Assembly: GCF_014229095.1 (NCBI RefSeq)
Contig: NZ_JAARZC010000001.1
Span: 1,116,001 to 1,180,000 of the forward strand
From: Listeria cossartiae subsp. cayugensis
GTDB lineage: Bacteria; Bacillota; Bacilli; Lactobacillales; Listeriaceae
Length of the DNA stretch: 64,000 nt
Direction of reading: 5' to 3'
Shown: positions 8,278-17,458 of the stretch, piece by piece
Numbering within the stretch: position 1 is the first letter of the stretch
Layout of the letters: each line of letters starts with the position of its first letter
Made by a program: the position numbers and the translations under genes
The notes under the pieces: model-generated
What the model was told of the DNA's origin: nothing
Seen by the model: the letters and a program-made list of their open reading frames with translations, nothing else
Databases searched by the model: none

Positions 8278-8661
8278 TTAGTCATTTGCAGAAAATTTCA
8301 CAGTATTTTGCGCTTTTTTCGGCAATTTATCAAAAATAAGTTGATAACTGTTTTTAATTAAAGCAAATTCTGTTTCAGCTTCTACATCATATTGTTCGTT
8401 AACTACAAGCGTAATCCAATGTTTTTTATTTAAATGATAACCTGGTTTTATGCTCAAATATTCATCACGCAACAAATCAATTCTTTCCGGCTGGCATTTA
8501 ACACTGATGTATAAATCCCCGTGGTAAAGATGTATCAGCGCAAATATTTTACCGCCAACTGTTAAGGCATGCGTTTTCTTATCAAATGGAAAAGTTTCTT
8601 TTGCAGCTTGTAAAGTAAGACAAAGCGCGACTTTTTCTTGTAAAGTTTGTTCGTAATTCAT
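8278..8661 (-). CDS. YjbR/MmcQ-family protein
   Basis: A small cytoplasmic protein (127 residues) of the YjbR/CyaY-fold (MmcQ) family. It is recognised by the N-terminal FPFDKKTHALTVGGKIFALI block and the central SVKCQPERIDLLRDEY and KKHWITLVVNE blocks. Members are annotated as putative DNA-binding proteins on the basis of a double-wing-like fold; the biological role is unknown. ATG follows AAGGAGGAGAG. It is monocistronic, divergent from the ABC-F gene and upstream of the thiT riboswitch. I see no strong terminator after it, so some read-through into the thiT leader is possible. Confidence 0.8.
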   Translation of the reverse strand: MNYEQTLQEKVALCLTLQAAKETFPFDKKTHALTVGGKIFALIHLYHGDLYISVKCQPERIDLLRDEYLSIKPGYHLNKKHWITLVVNEQYDVEAETEFALIKNSYQLIFDKLPKKAQNTVKFSAND

Positions 8662-8732
8662 CCGGCTCTCCTCCTTATTTTCATATTATAACATTTATTT
8701 ATGTGTGTATGCTTTCTTTGCTACACTAACCA

Positions 8733-8741
8733 TGTTAAAAT
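8733..8741 (+). promoter_or_regulatory. Extended -10 promoter of the ABC-F gene
   Basis: TGT-TAAAAT on the plus strand about 60 bp before the start, with a weak -35 (TTTCTT at 17 bp). Leader of roughly 50 nt; no antibiotic-type attenuator hairpin is visible in it. Confidence 0.5.
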
Positions 8742-8800
8742 AGAAGTAATTGTGCTTTTTCTGATTTTGAGAAGAAGTAACTTAGTATTGGAGGAAGAAA

Positions 8801-10402
8801 ATGTTAACTGTAAATAATGTTGGCTTACGCTACGGCGATAAAAAGCTATTTGAAGATGTTTCGATTAAATTTTTGCCAGGTAACTGTTATGGTCTTATTG
8901 GCGCAAACGGTGCTGGTAAATCAACGTTCCTAAAAGTGCTTTCTGGCGAGCTTGATTCACAAAGTGGTAATGTGCATATTGGTTCAGGTGAGCGTCTAGC
9001 TGTCCTTCGCCAAGATCATTTCCAGTATGATGATGAACTTGTTCTTAACACTGTTATTATGGGACATGAACGTCTATACAAAATTATGGACGAAAAAAAT
9101 GCCATTTATATGAAAGAAGATTTCAGCGATGCAGATGGTATCCGTGCTGCGGAACTAGAAGGCGAATTTGCTGAATTAAATGGTTGGGAAGCGGAATCTG
9201 ATGCTGCTGTTTTACTAAACGGCTTAGGTATCCCTACTGACTTACACGGAAAACTAATGAAAGATTTAACTGGTGGAGAAAAAGTGAAAGTGCTTCTTGC
9301 GCAAGCTTTATTCGGTAAACCAGATATCTTACTTCTGGATGAGCCTACCAATCACCTGGACATCCGTGCGATTCATTGGTTAGAAGAATTTTTAATTAAC
9401 TTTGACAATACTGTTATCGTTGTATCCCATGACCGTCACTTCTTAAATAAAGTATGTACGCATATTGCGGATCTTGATTTCAGCAAAATTAAATTATATG
9501 TCGGAAACTACGATTTCTGGTATGAATCAAGCCAATTAGCTCAAACAATGATGGGCGATCGTAATAAGAAAAAAGAAGAAAAAATGAAAGAATTACAAGA
9601 GTTTATTGCCCGGTTTAGTGCCAATGCATCTAAATCCAAACAAGCAACAAGCCGTAAAAAAATGCTTGAAAAAATTACGCTGGAAGATATTCAACCTTCT
9701 AGCCGTCGTTACCCTTTCATTCAGTTCAAACCAGACCGTGAAGTTGGGAATGACTTGCTAACAGTCACAAACTTGTCTAAAACAATTGATGGCGTGAAGA
9801 TTCTTGATAATCTTTCCTTCTCCATTAATCGTAATGACAAAGTTGCTTTAGTTGGCGATGATGAAGTTGCAAAAACAGTCCTTTTCCAAATCCTTGCTGG
9901 TGAAATGGAACCTGACGAAGGTAGCTATAAATGGGGTATCACAACTAGCCAAAGCTACTTCCCGAAAGATAACTCCGAATTCTTCGAGGAAAACGATATG
10001 AGCCTTGTAGAATGGTTACGTCAATTCTCTCCAGAAGATGACAGTGAAGCATTCTTACGCGGATTCCTTGGCCGTATGCTATTCAGTGGTGATGAAGTAC
10101 TGAAGAAAGTACGCGTCTTATCTGGTGGAGAAAAAGTTCGTTGTATGTTGTCCAAAATGATGCTTTCAGGCTCTAATGTCCTGTTATTAGACGAACCTAC
10201 TAACCACTTGGACTTAGAATCAATTACTGCATTAAATAATGGCTTGGAAGGTTTTAAAGGCGCAATGATCTTTGCTTCCCATGACCATCAGCTACTACAA
10301 ACAATCGCAACTCGTATTGTTAACTTATCAAAAGATCAATTTTACAATAAAGAAATTTCTTATGATGAGTACTTAAAAGAAGTTATGAATGTAACGGAAT
10401 AA
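8801..10402 (+). CDS. ABC-F family ATPase (YkpA/YbiT type)
   Basis: A soluble twin-ATPase protein of 533 residues without membrane segments, of the ABC-F class that acts on the ribosome. First domain: Walker A GANGAGKST (about residue 36), signature LTGGEKVKV, Walker B LLLDEPTNHLD. The linker (about 240-320) is Lys/Glu-rich. Second domain: signature LSGGEKVRC and LLLDEPTNHLD, but its Walker A reads GDDEVAKT, lacking the usual glycine before Lys. ATG follows TTGGAGGAAG. It is monocistronic with a bidirectional terminator. I do not see evidence that it is an antibiotic-resistance factor; a translation factor role is more likely. Confidence 0.9.
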   Translation: MLTVNNVGLRYGDKKLFEDVSIKFLPGNCYGLIGANGAGKSTFLKVLSGELDSQSGNVHIGSGERLAVLRQDHFQYDDELVLNTVIMGHERLYKIMDEKNAIYMKEDFSDADGIRAAELEGEFAELNGWEAESDAAVLLNGLGIPTDLHGKLMKDLTGGEKVKVLLAQALFGKPDILLLDEPTNHLDIRAIHWLEEFLINFDNTVIVVSHDRHFLNKVCTHIADLDFSKIKLYVGNYDFWYESSQLAQTMMGDRNKKKEEKMKELQEFIARFSANASKSKQATSRKKMLEKITLEDIQPSSRRYPFIQFKPDREVGNDLLTVTNLSKTIDGVKILDNLSFSINRNDKVALVGDDEVAKTVLFQILAGEMEPDEGSYKWGITTSQSYFPKDNSEFFEENDMSLVEWLRQFSPEDDSEAFLRGFLGRMLFSGDEVLKKVRVLSGGEKVRCMLSKMMLSGSNVLLLDEPTNHLDLESITALNNGLEGFKGAMIFASHDHQLLQTIATRIVNLSKDQFYNKEISYDEYLKEVMNVTE

Positions 10403-10406
10403 TAGC

Positions 10407-10446
10407 AAAAAAACAATATCCCATTCTCGGGATATTGTTTTTTATT
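10407..10446. terminator. Bidirectional terminator after the ABC-F gene
   Basis: AAAAAACAATATCCC pairs perfectly with GGGATATTGTTTTTT around a 6-nt loop, between converging genes. Confidence 0.9.
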
Positions 10447-11092
10447 TTAGTTCGATTTTGCCTGTTTCCGTTGTAATTGGTGTGGTGGAATCTTTTAAAT
10501 AGCTTAGGAAACTATAAGAAACCCACGTAATATCAGAAACTTTGTCTAATTTGTCCACTGGGAAAACAATTTTTCCTTTGGCTGTTTCGCCGGGCTTGAT
10601 TTCTGTCGTATCAAAATTAGATAACATAGCATCTCCGCCATTTAAATCGATATCGTTTGCTTCTAATTGTCCTTGATTTGGATACGTTTCAAGTATTTTA
10701 GATGCATTGTTGGTGATTTCTAAAGCGATTGTAATGCTACCTTCAACTGACTTACTTTCTAATGTTGAATAAGTTTCTTTCTTTTCGACCGTTATCGTGC
10801 TGATTTTTTTCTTAATATTATCTGCGGAATCTTCATAGTTTACTTGATATGTCTTTGTTTCTTCTGGGGTAGTTTGACTTGTTCCTTTAGAAGAATAGTT
10901 AAACACATCGTTTTGCACTTGTTGATAATGTGAAAAACTAACAATGATACCAATAATTGAGCCGATCATTAATAACGTCCCTGCGCTTGTTAAAATAGCA
11001 CCGATTTTCCGTTTCGCTGGGAAAAATAAAATAACGATACCTGCGATAAAAATTAAGAAAGCACATATTCCGGCAATAATCCAAATTTCCAT
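10442..11092 (-). CDS. Membrane-anchored protein with extracellular Ig-like (DUF4352/DUF5067-like) domain, function unknown
   Basis: 216 residues. Two N-terminal hydrophobic helices (about 4-24 and 32-53) flank a short basic loop (FPAKRKIGA). A linker rich in Thr/Ser/Gln and an extracellular beta-rich domain from about residue 85 follow. The pattern ITIALEITNN, then IKPGETAKGKIVFP, is typical of telokin/Ig-like DUF4352-type lipoprotein and membrane-protein domains. ATG follows AAAGGAGC. A TATAGT extended -10 lies at 11127-11132, overlapping the end of the preceding gene. Another protein of this architecture is encoded at 42171-42803. The function is unknown; cell-envelope sensing or binding is only a guess. 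Confidence 0.75.
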   Translation of the reverse strand: MEIWIIAGICAFLIFIAGIVILFFPAKRKIGAILTSAGTLLMIGSIIGIIVSFSHYQQVQNDVFNYSSKGTSQTTPEETKTYQVNYEDSADNIKKKISTITVEKKETYSTLESKSVEGSITIALEITNNASKILETYPNQGQLEANDIDLNGGDAMLSNFDTTEIKPGETAKGKIVFPVDKLDKVSDITWVSYSFLSYLKDSTTPITTETGKIELK

Positions 11093-11145
11093 CTTATTTG
11101 CTCCTTTTTATGCGAATTTCTCCCTCACTATAACATATTTCTCCT

Positions 11146-12486
11146 TTAGTTCAAAGCAGTTAAGTCACTTGCTGGGGATGGATAAGCGAAAATAACAGAT
11201 TGTAAATCCGCTAAAGTTAAATTTGCTTTCATTAAAAGCGCGATATAATTAATCATATAATCCGCCTCTTCACTAAGGAAATGTGCCCCTTTTATTTGGC
11301 CTGTTTTCCTGTCTTCAATTATTTTCGCAAGGGTAATTTGCTCATTGGTTCGTTTGTACGTGTACCAATTTGTAGTGTTGTGATTTTTAATTTGGTATTT
11401 GTCGGGGTTCGCTTTAGCTTCTTCCGCGCTGATACCGATACTTGAAAGTTTAGGGCTTGTAAACACCACACTTGGTATTGCTGGATAGTTCATTTTTTCG
11501 TCACTGCCTAGGACATTTTTTGCAACGAATGCGGCTTCCATGCTGACCACTGGTGTTAGTGGCGCGCCTTTTGTTGCAGCAACGTCTCCACATGCATAAA
11601 TATGTGGATGATTAGGTGTTTGCAATTTTTCATTAACGACGATGCCTTTTTTCGTATAATCAATATGGGCTTTTTCTAATGCAAGGCGATTAATATTTGG
11701 CTTTCTGCCGGTCGCGCCTATAATTAAATCAGTATTCAACGAAAAATCATTTTTACCTTGGATTTGTAGTTTTTCGCCCTTCTTAGTGATTTTAGTAATG
11801 TCCGTATCAAAATGGAAATGAATACCCTCTTCCTTCATATTAGCGACTAAAGCGGCCACAAAATCAGGGTCGAATTTCTTTAAAGGTTCGCTATTGTGGT
11901 GAATGATATGGACCTCGCTTCCGGCGGCTTGTGCTATAGAAGCAAATTCAAAAGAAATATAGCCACCACCGATGAAAACAATAGAATCTGGAAGTTTTTG
12001 GAGGGATAAGAAATCATCACTGTTCTGGATAAATGATTGCCCTTCTACTTGGAGTGTACTTGGTGTTGCGCCGGTTGCGATAACTATTTTAGAAGCATGT
12101 AGTAAGTCATCGGCCACTTGTATGGTGTTAGGATCGTGAAAGCTAGCTGGTCCAAAGAATGTTTCAATACCAGCTTCCTTAAAACTTTCTAATCGGCTTT
12201 CAGGAACATCCTCAACGAACGTTTCTTTAAAGGCCATTAAATCTGTCCAACTAATCGTTGCGGCTTGTTTAATACCTTTGCCACGCAGTCTGGTAGAAAG
12301 TTTTCTTGCTTCTGCTGCCCCAACGAGTACTTTTTTAGGGTCACATCCTCTGAGTACGCAAGTTCCACCCCAACTCCGCTCTTCGATGATTGCCACTTTT
12401 AAGCCAGCCGCCTGCGCTTCAAAAGCAACCGTTGTTCCACTTGCGCCACTCCCGATGACTACTAAATCATATGTAAACTTTGTCAT
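11146..12486 (-). CDS. Glutathione-reductase-like flavoprotein disulfide reductase
   Basis: 446 residues from the ATG at 12484-12486, which follows GGAAGGAGTG. FAD-binding GSGASGTT (about residue 9), redox motif GGTCVLRGCDPKK (two Cys four residues apart), NAD(P)H-binding GGGYISFEF, and a second FAD motif IYACGDVAAT. It probably reduces glutathione disulfide or a similar low-molecular-weight disulfide with NADPH. The Listeria gene here (lmo1433) is annotated as glutathione reductase. Odd point: the C-terminal HPTxSE motif that supplies the active-site base reads YPSPASD, so His and Glu are replaced. A sigma-B-like promoter lies upstream, so general stress induction is likely. Confidence 0.85.
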   Translation of the reverse strand: MTKFTYDLVVIGSGASGTTVAFEAQAAGLKVAIIEERSWGGTCVLRGCDPKKVLVGAAEARKLSTRLRGKGIKQAATISWTDLMAFKETFVEDVPESRLESFKEAGIETFFGPASFHDPNTIQVADDLLHASKIVIATGATPSTLQVEGQSFIQNSDDFLSLQKLPDSIVFIGGGYISFEFASIAQAAGSEVHIIHHNSEPLKKFDPDFVAALVANMKEEGIHFHFDTDITKITKKGEKLQIQGKNDFSLNTDLIIGATGRKPNINRLALEKAHIDYTKKGIVVNEKLQTPNHPHIYACGDVAATKGAPLTPVVSMEAAFVAKNVLGSDEKMNYPAIPSVVFTSPKLSSIGISAEEAKANPDKYQIKNHNTTNWYTYKRTNEQITLAKIIEDRKTGQIKGAHFLSEEADYMINYIALLMKANLTLADLQSVIFAYPSPASDLTALN

Positions 12487-12510
12487 GTAAATCACTCCTT
12501 CCTAGCATGT

Positions 12511-12536
12511 TTTCCCGTCTATATTCACTTTTAAAC
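12511..12536 (-). promoter_or_regulatory. Sigma-B-like promoter of the glutathione-reductase-like gene
   Basis: On the minus strand: GTTTAA (12531-12536), 14-bp spacer, GGGAAA (12511-12516). Both hexamers and spacing are identical to the opuCA sigma-B-like promoter. It starts about 25 bp upstream of the ATG and abuts the rnjB terminator. Confidence 0.75.
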
Positions 12537-12570
12537 GAAAAAAACTGCCACACACGAATGTGTAGCAGTT
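12537..12570 (-). terminator. asd-dapG-dapA-rnjB operon terminator
   Basis: Minus-strand stem AACTGCTACACA / TGTGTGGCAGTT (one G-T pair) with loop TTCG, followed by a T run. Confidence 0.9.
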
Positions 12571-12574
12571 GATT

Positions 12575-14242
12575 CTAGACTTCCATAATAATCGGTAAAA
12601 TCATTGGGCGACGTTTTGTTTGTTCGAACAAGTAGCGATTTAATTGATCGCGAATATCTTGTTTTAATTTTGCCCATTCAAAGCCAGTTTCTTGTAGATT
12701 TTTTTCGACAATTTTTGTAACCACTTTGGAGGATTCTTCAATTAAATGCTCGGATTCGCGCACATAGATAAAGCCGCGTGAAATGATTTCTGGTCCAGAA
12801 GTGATTGTTTTAGATTTACGATTAAGCGTTACTACAACGATGAAAATACCATCTTCAGAAAGCAGCTTACGGTCACGGAGTACGATGTTTCCAACGTCAC
12901 CGACACCTAACCCATCAATCAATGTATTTCCTGAGTAGACGCGGTTGCCAGCAGTCATTTTATCATTTTTAAATTCTAAAATTTCGCCTTTACCAACGAT
13001 GAATACTTCTGATTTAGCCATACCAACTTCATGTGCTAATTTAGCGTGGCTGATTAGCATACGATATTCGCCGTGAACAGGCACGAAATATCTTGGTTTT
13101 AATAAGTTAATCATTAGTTTTAAATCTTCTTGGCTCGCATGACCAGAGATGAAAAGATTATTACTCATCGTTAACACTTTGGCACCAGCTTTATAGAGCA
13201 TGTCCATTGTTTTTGCCATCATTGTTTCCAGCGATGGGGATGGTGTTGTCGTAATGTAGACTGTATCACCTGGTTTGATGTTAAGTTGTGGGTGATTTCC
13301 TTTTGTCATTAATTGTAGTGACTGGATAGGTTCGCCCAGATTACCTGTTTCGATAATTGTAATTTCGTCATCGTTATATTTTTTTAGTTCTTTTAATGGC
13401 ACGATTAAGTCTTCTTCAATAACAATTTTGCCTAAGCTGCCAGCAATTTCGAAAACGCGTTCTAGTTCTTTACCAACAATCGCGACTTTACGTTTTGTTG
13501 CGACAGATGCATCAAGCACTTGTTGCAAGCGGATTAAATTAGATGCGACACAAGCAACAATAATTCGACCGTCTGCCATTCGGAATGCATGTCTAATTTC
13601 TTCCTCAATTAAGCTATCGCTAGAAGTTGTTCCAGGGTGCTCTGCTTCTGAACTATCAGAAAGTAATGCTAGTACGCCTCTTTCGCCAAATTCTGCAATA
13701 TGGCTTAAATCAGAAGCGTAGCCGTCTTTGGCTGATTGATCGAATTTGAAATCGCCTGTATAAACGATAGAGCCTTCGCTTGTTTCAAGCACAATACCAA
13801 CAGAATCTGGAATCGTATGCGTTGTCCGGAAAAAAGAAACATCAATTTTAGCAAATGATAAAGTTGTTTCTTCGTTAACAATATGGAAATTTTTGAAGCG
13901 TAGTTTACGATGTTCTTTGAGTGCAGATTTTGCAAGCGCGATAGTTAATTCTGTCCCGTAAACTGGCGCTTTGATTTTTTGAAGTAAGTACGGCAGTGCA
14001 CCGATTGCATCTTCATGACCATGCGTTAACAAAATTGCTTTCACGCGGTCTTTATTTTCTTCTAAATATTTAAAGTCAGGGATAACAATGTCAATTCCTA
14101 GTAATTCATTTTCTGGGAACATTAAGCCTGCATCTAAAATAAAAATATCTTCGTCTATTTCTACTACATATAAATTTTTGCCACTTTCATCGACGCCGCC
14201 GAGTGGAATGATTTTTATGTTTTTCGCTTTTTTGATTGTCAA
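12575..14242 (-). CDS. rnjB: Ribonuclease J2
   Basis: Metallo-beta-lactamase/beta-CASP RNase that forms a complex with RNase J1 in mRNA and rRNA processing. 555 residues; TTG start preceded by AAAGGAGG. The metal motif reads HGHEDAIGALPYLL: RNase J1 has HGHEDH, and loss of the second His-Asp ligand marks the weakly active J2 paralogue. Other family blocks are visible (SGHASQEDLK and VPVHGEYRM in the beta-CASP part), and a C-terminal domain follows. It is the last gene of asd-dapG-dapA-rnjB, an order shared with Bacillus subtilis. Why an RNase sits in a lysine/peptidoglycan precursor operon is not evident. Confidence 0.93.
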   Translation of the reverse strand: MTIKKAKNIKIIPLGGVDESGKNLYVVEIDEDIFILDAGLMFPENELLGIDIVIPDFKYLEENKDRVKAILLTHGHEDAIGALPYLLQKIKAPVYGTELTIALAKSALKEHRKLRFKNFHIVNEETTLSFAKIDVSFFRTTHTIPDSVGIVLETSEGSIVYTGDFKFDQSAKDGYASDLSHIAEFGERGVLALLSDSSEAEHPGTTSSDSLIEEEIRHAFRMADGRIIVACVASNLIRLQQVLDASVATKRKVAIVGKELERVFEIAGSLGKIVIEEDLIVPLKELKKYNDDEITIIETGNLGEPIQSLQLMTKGNHPQLNIKPGDTVYITTTPSPSLETMMAKTMDMLYKAGAKVLTMSNNLFISGHASQEDLKLMINLLKPRYFVPVHGEYRMLISHAKLAHEVGMAKSEVFIVGKGEILEFKNDKMTAGNRVYSGNTLIDGLGVGDVGNIVLRDRKLLSEDGIFIVVVTLNRKSKTITSGPEIISRGFIYVRESEHLIEESSKVVTKIVEKNLQETGFEWAKLKQDIRDQLNRYLFEQTKRRPMILPIIMEV

Positions 14243-14261
14243 AGCGTAGACCTCCTTTGAA

Positions 14262-15143
14262 CTATTTAGAAAGTCCTTCTAATATAGCTTGTAATTTCGT
14301 TCCTTGTTCAGCATTCAAATCTACAAGTGGTAGTCTTACAGGTCCAACGCTAATACCTTGTTGATTAAGTAAGTATTTTGTTGGTGCTGGATTTGGTACA
14401 GCGAACAGACCATTCATAAGCGGTAGTAATTCGCGGTGGATGCTGGCTGCTTTTTGTACGTCGCCTCGTTCAAATGCTTGAATCATTTCTTGCATTTCGT
14501 TTCCTACCACATGGCTAGCAACGGAAATAACCCCGTCTCCACCAACAGCTAGAATTGGTAAAGTTAAACTGTCATCACCGCTGTATACTTGGAAATCGTC
14601 CGAAGTTTCAGCAATGATTTTACTAATATTATCCAAATTACCACTGGATTCTTTTACGCCAACAATATTAGGTAATTTTGCTAAACGAATAATAGTTTCT
14701 GGTTCGATATTAACGACACTACGACCAGGAATGTTGTAAATAACGACTGGCAAATCTGAAGCTTCCGCAACGGCTGCAAAATGTGCATATAAACCGTCTT
14801 GATTTGGTTTATTATAATATGGTGCAACGATTAAAACAGCATCAATACCACCAAGTTCAGCCACTTCTTTGGTAAAGGCAATGGTTTCGGCTGTATTATT
14901 AGAGCCAGTTCCAGCGATTAATTTTGCGCGGCCGTCGTTTGTTTCGATTACTTGGCGGAATAATTTTATTTTTTCATCATGGGATAACGTTGGTGATTCG
15001 CCTGTTGTACCAGCGATTACTAAACCGTCTGAGCCATTTTCGATTAAGTGGTTCACGAGATGATGAATTCTTTTTTTGCATACTTTATCTTTTTCTGGGT
15101 GAATTGGTGTCACCATTGCTGTAATTACTTTCCCTAAATCCAT
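14262..15143 (-). CDS. dapA: 4-hydroxy-tetrahydrodipicolinate synthase DapA
   Basis: Condenses aspartate semialdehyde and pyruvate, the first committed step to diaminopimelate and lysine. 293 residues, TIM-barrel. The Schiff-base lysine is in VGVKESSGN (about residue 163). The catalytic tyrosine is in VIYNIPGRS, and GTTGES binds pyruvate. ATG follows AGGAGGAAATG. It lies 14 bp after dapG and 19 bp before rnjB, in the operon that supplies cell-wall cross-linking precursors. Confidence 0.97.
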   Translation of the reverse strand: MDLGKVITAMVTPIHPEKDKVCKKRIHHLVNHLIENGSDGLVIAGTTGESPTLSHDEKIKLFRQVIETNDGRAKLIAGTGSNNTAETIAFTKEVAELGGIDAVLIVAPYYNKPNQDGLYAHFAAVAEASDLPVVIYNIPGRSVVNIEPETIIRLAKLPNIVGVKESSGNLDNISKIIAETSDDFQVYSGDDSLTLPILAVGGDGVISVASHVVGNEMQEMIQAFERGDVQKAASIHRELLPLMNGLFAVPNPAPTKYLLNQQGISVGPVRLPLVDLNAEQGTKLQAILEGLSK

Positions 15144-15157
15144 CTTTCATTTCCTCC

Positions 15158-16369
15158 TTACTTAATTTCCAAACAAAATACGTCATGAAGGGCATTGACT
15201 GCTGAAATTAAGTCCTCTTCTCTTACTAATACCCAAATAGTTGTGTGACTATCCGCTGATTGTAAAATGGGGATGTTTTTCTCAGATAATGCACCTACGA
15301 TTCGCGCTGTAACACCAGGAACTCCAGTGATCCCAGCACCAACAATAGAAACTTTAGCACAAGCTTCGCGTACTGTTGTTTGCATATTTGCGTCTTCTAA
15401 TAGTTGTGTAACGATAGAACATTTTTCTTCTGGTACGGTAAAAATAACAGATTGAGTAGAGATGTTTATGAAATCAAGACTGATTCCTGCATCTGCTAAT
15501 ATTTTAAAAGCAAGTTGTTGTGCTTTTACTGTTTCTGTTTGTACGGATATTTGAGTAAGGTTAGTAACGTGTGCTACACCTGTTACCATGCGTTCCTTCA
15601 CATCAAAATGGCCTGAATCATCCGCTAGTGAAGTAACGAGTGTGCCTGTACTTTCCAAATAAGTAGAGCGAATGCGCATCGGAATTTTGGCAGTCATCGC
15701 AATTTCCACCGCACGTGGATGAATGACTTTAGCGCCTTGATACGCCATATTGCTTACTTCGTTATAGCTTACGCGCGGAAGTGAACGAGCGTGCTCCACG
15801 ATACGAGGATCAGCTGTCATCATGCCATCAACATCTGTAAAAATATCAATGTAGTCCGCTTGTAACGATACGCCAAGTGCTGCGGCAGATGTATCACTTC
15901 CACCACGACCTAATGTAGAAATATCCCCGTTGTCCGTCATTCCTTGAAAACCAGCAACTACTGCGACATCAAGAGATAATAAGGCATTTTTTAAACGAGT
16001 TGTATCTACTTCTGTGATTTTTGCATTTAAATGGTCATCGGATGTAATGATTCCTGCTTGGCCACCAGAAAATGCTTCTGCTTTAATGTTGGCTTCTTTT
16101 AGCATGTTCGTGAAAACAGAGGCAGAAATAGTTTCGCCAACAGAAAGTAAAGTGTCTTGCTCTCTGGCAGTTAGCTTTGTATTTTTAGCGCCGATAAGTT
16201 CTAACAGCGTATCAGTCGCATACGGATCGCCGTACCTTCCAATTGCTGAAACAACAACGACGACTTTGTAACCTTCTTTTAAGGCATGTTTGATGTGGTT
16301 GAATGCCATCAAACGTGACTTTTCATTTTGGACGGATGTTCCGCCAAATTTTTGAACAATGATTTTCAT
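15158..16369 (-). CDS. dapG: Aspartate kinase (DapG type)
   Basis: Phosphorylates aspartate at the head of the DAP/lysine/threonine/methionine pathway. 403 residues. N-terminal kinase motif KFGGTSVQ, then DTSAAALGVSLQADYIDIFTDVDG. C-terminal ACT domains (about 265-400) provide feedback sensing. The size and the link to asd and dapA match DapG of B. subtilis, which responds to meso-diaminopimelate; the effector here is inferred. There is no lysine riboswitch in the operon leader. The gene lies 11 bp after asd. Confidence 0.93.
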   Translation of the reverse strand: MKIIVQKFGGTSVQNEKSRLMAFNHIKHALKEGYKVVVVVSAIGRYGDPYATDTLLELIGAKNTKLTAREQDTLLSVGETISASVFTNMLKEANIKAEAFSGGQAGIITSDDHLNAKITEVDTTRLKNALLSLDVAVVAGFQGMTDNGDISTLGRGGSDTSAAALGVSLQADYIDIFTDVDGMMTADPRIVEHARSLPRVSYNEVSNMAYQGAKVIHPRAVEIAMTAKIPMRIRSTYLESTGTLVTSLADDSGHFDVKERMVTGVAHVTNLTQISVQTETVKAQQLAFKILADAGISLDFINISTQSVIFTVPEEKCSIVTQLLEDANMQTTVREACAKVSIVGAGITGVPGVTARIVGALSEKNIPILQSADSHTTIWVLVREEDLISAVNALHDVFCLEIK

Positions 16370-16380
16370 TACTTACACCT

Positions 16381-17424
16381 CTAAATAATCGCTAGTTTGA
16401 CTAAACTTTCAGCTATTTGAATCGAATTCCAAGCAGCCCCTTTGAGTAAATTGTCGGAAACAATCCACATGTGGAAACCTTTGGAATCATCAATGTCAGC
16501 GCGGATGCGACCAACGAATACTTCTTTTTTACCAGCAGCTTCAATTGCTTGCGGATAAACTTGATTTGCTGGATCGTCCTCAAGCACAACACCAGGGGCA
16601 TTTTTTAGCACATTTTGGATATCTTTTGCGCTTACGCCGTCTTTATCTACTTCAATATAAACACTTTCAGAGTGACCGCTAACTACCGGGATTCGGACGC
16701 ATGTAGCGGAAACTTTCATTGTGTTGTCTTCCATGATTTTTTTCGTTTCATTGATCATTTTCATTTCTTCGTATGTATAATCATTTTCTGTGAAAACATC
16801 AATTTGTGGTAATGCGTTAAAAGCGATTGGATAATGTTTTTTGTCCCCTTTAACGGGCATGATTTGTGGAGTGAATTCTTCGTTATCTAAAACTGCTCTG
16901 CTACCGTCTTTTAGTTCTTGAATGGCACTTACACCAGAACCAGAAACAGCTTGATAAGTAGAAACAATAATACGATTTAATCCAAAAGTTTCTCGAATCG
17001 GTTCGAGTGCTGCTACCATTTGAATGGTGGAACAGTTAGGATTGGCAATAATTCCATTATGTGAGAAAAGTGCTTTTTCATTTACTTCTGGAACGACTAA
17101 TGGGACTGTTGGATCCATACGGTAAGCACTTGTGTTATCAATAACAATTGCGCCGCGTTTCACAGCTTCTTTTGCAAGTGCTTTAGAAACAGAACCGCCC
17201 GCACTAAATAGAGCGATATCAACGCCTTCAAAACTTTCAGGTGTTGCTTCTTGAATCGTTACTTCTTCCCCGCGAAAGCTTAGTTTTTTTCCAGCAGAAC
17301 GAATAGAAGACAAGAATGAAACTTGCTTTATCTTAAAAGTCGCCGCCTCTTCTAGTAATTCAATCATTTGGGTACCAACTGCACCAGTAGCACCTACAAC
17401 TGCGACATGATAGCTTTTTGTCAT
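16381..17424 (-). CDS. asd: Aspartate-semialdehyde dehydrogenase
   Basis: Reduces aspartyl phosphate to aspartate semialdehyde with NADPH. 347 residues. N-terminal GATGAVG dinucleotide motif (about residue 11), the catalytic cysteine in NPNCSTIQ (about 130), and the active-site His region [13 protein letters not shown] follows GAAGGAGG. It is the first gene of the operon, with its own promoter about 80 bp upstream and a short hairpin in the leader (17459-17478). Confidence 0.97.
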   Translation of the reverse strand: MTKSYHVAVVGATGAVGTQMIELLEEAATFKIKQVSFLSSIRSAGKKLSFRGEEVTIQEATPESFEGVDIALFSAGGSVSKALAKEAVKRGAIVIDNTSAYRMDPTVPLVVPEVNEKALFSHNGIIANPNCSTIQMVAALEPIRETFGLNRIIVSTYQAVSGSGVSAIQELKDGSRAVLDNEEFTPQIMPVKGDKKHYPIAFNALPQIDVFTENDYTYEEMKMINETKKIMEDNTMKVSATCVRIPVVSGHSESVYIEVDKDGVSAKDIQNVLKNAPGVVLEDDPANQVYPQAIEAAGKKEVFVGRIRADIDDSKGFHMWIVSDNLLKGAAWNSIQIAESLVKLAII

Positions 17425-17458
17425 AGTTTACAATTCCTCCTTCAATTTAATCCTCGCA

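Noticed and set aside
8662-8800. Antibiotic-type attenuator before the ABC-F gene
   Set aside because: No leader peptide with ribosome-binding site and no terminator/antiterminator pair is visible.
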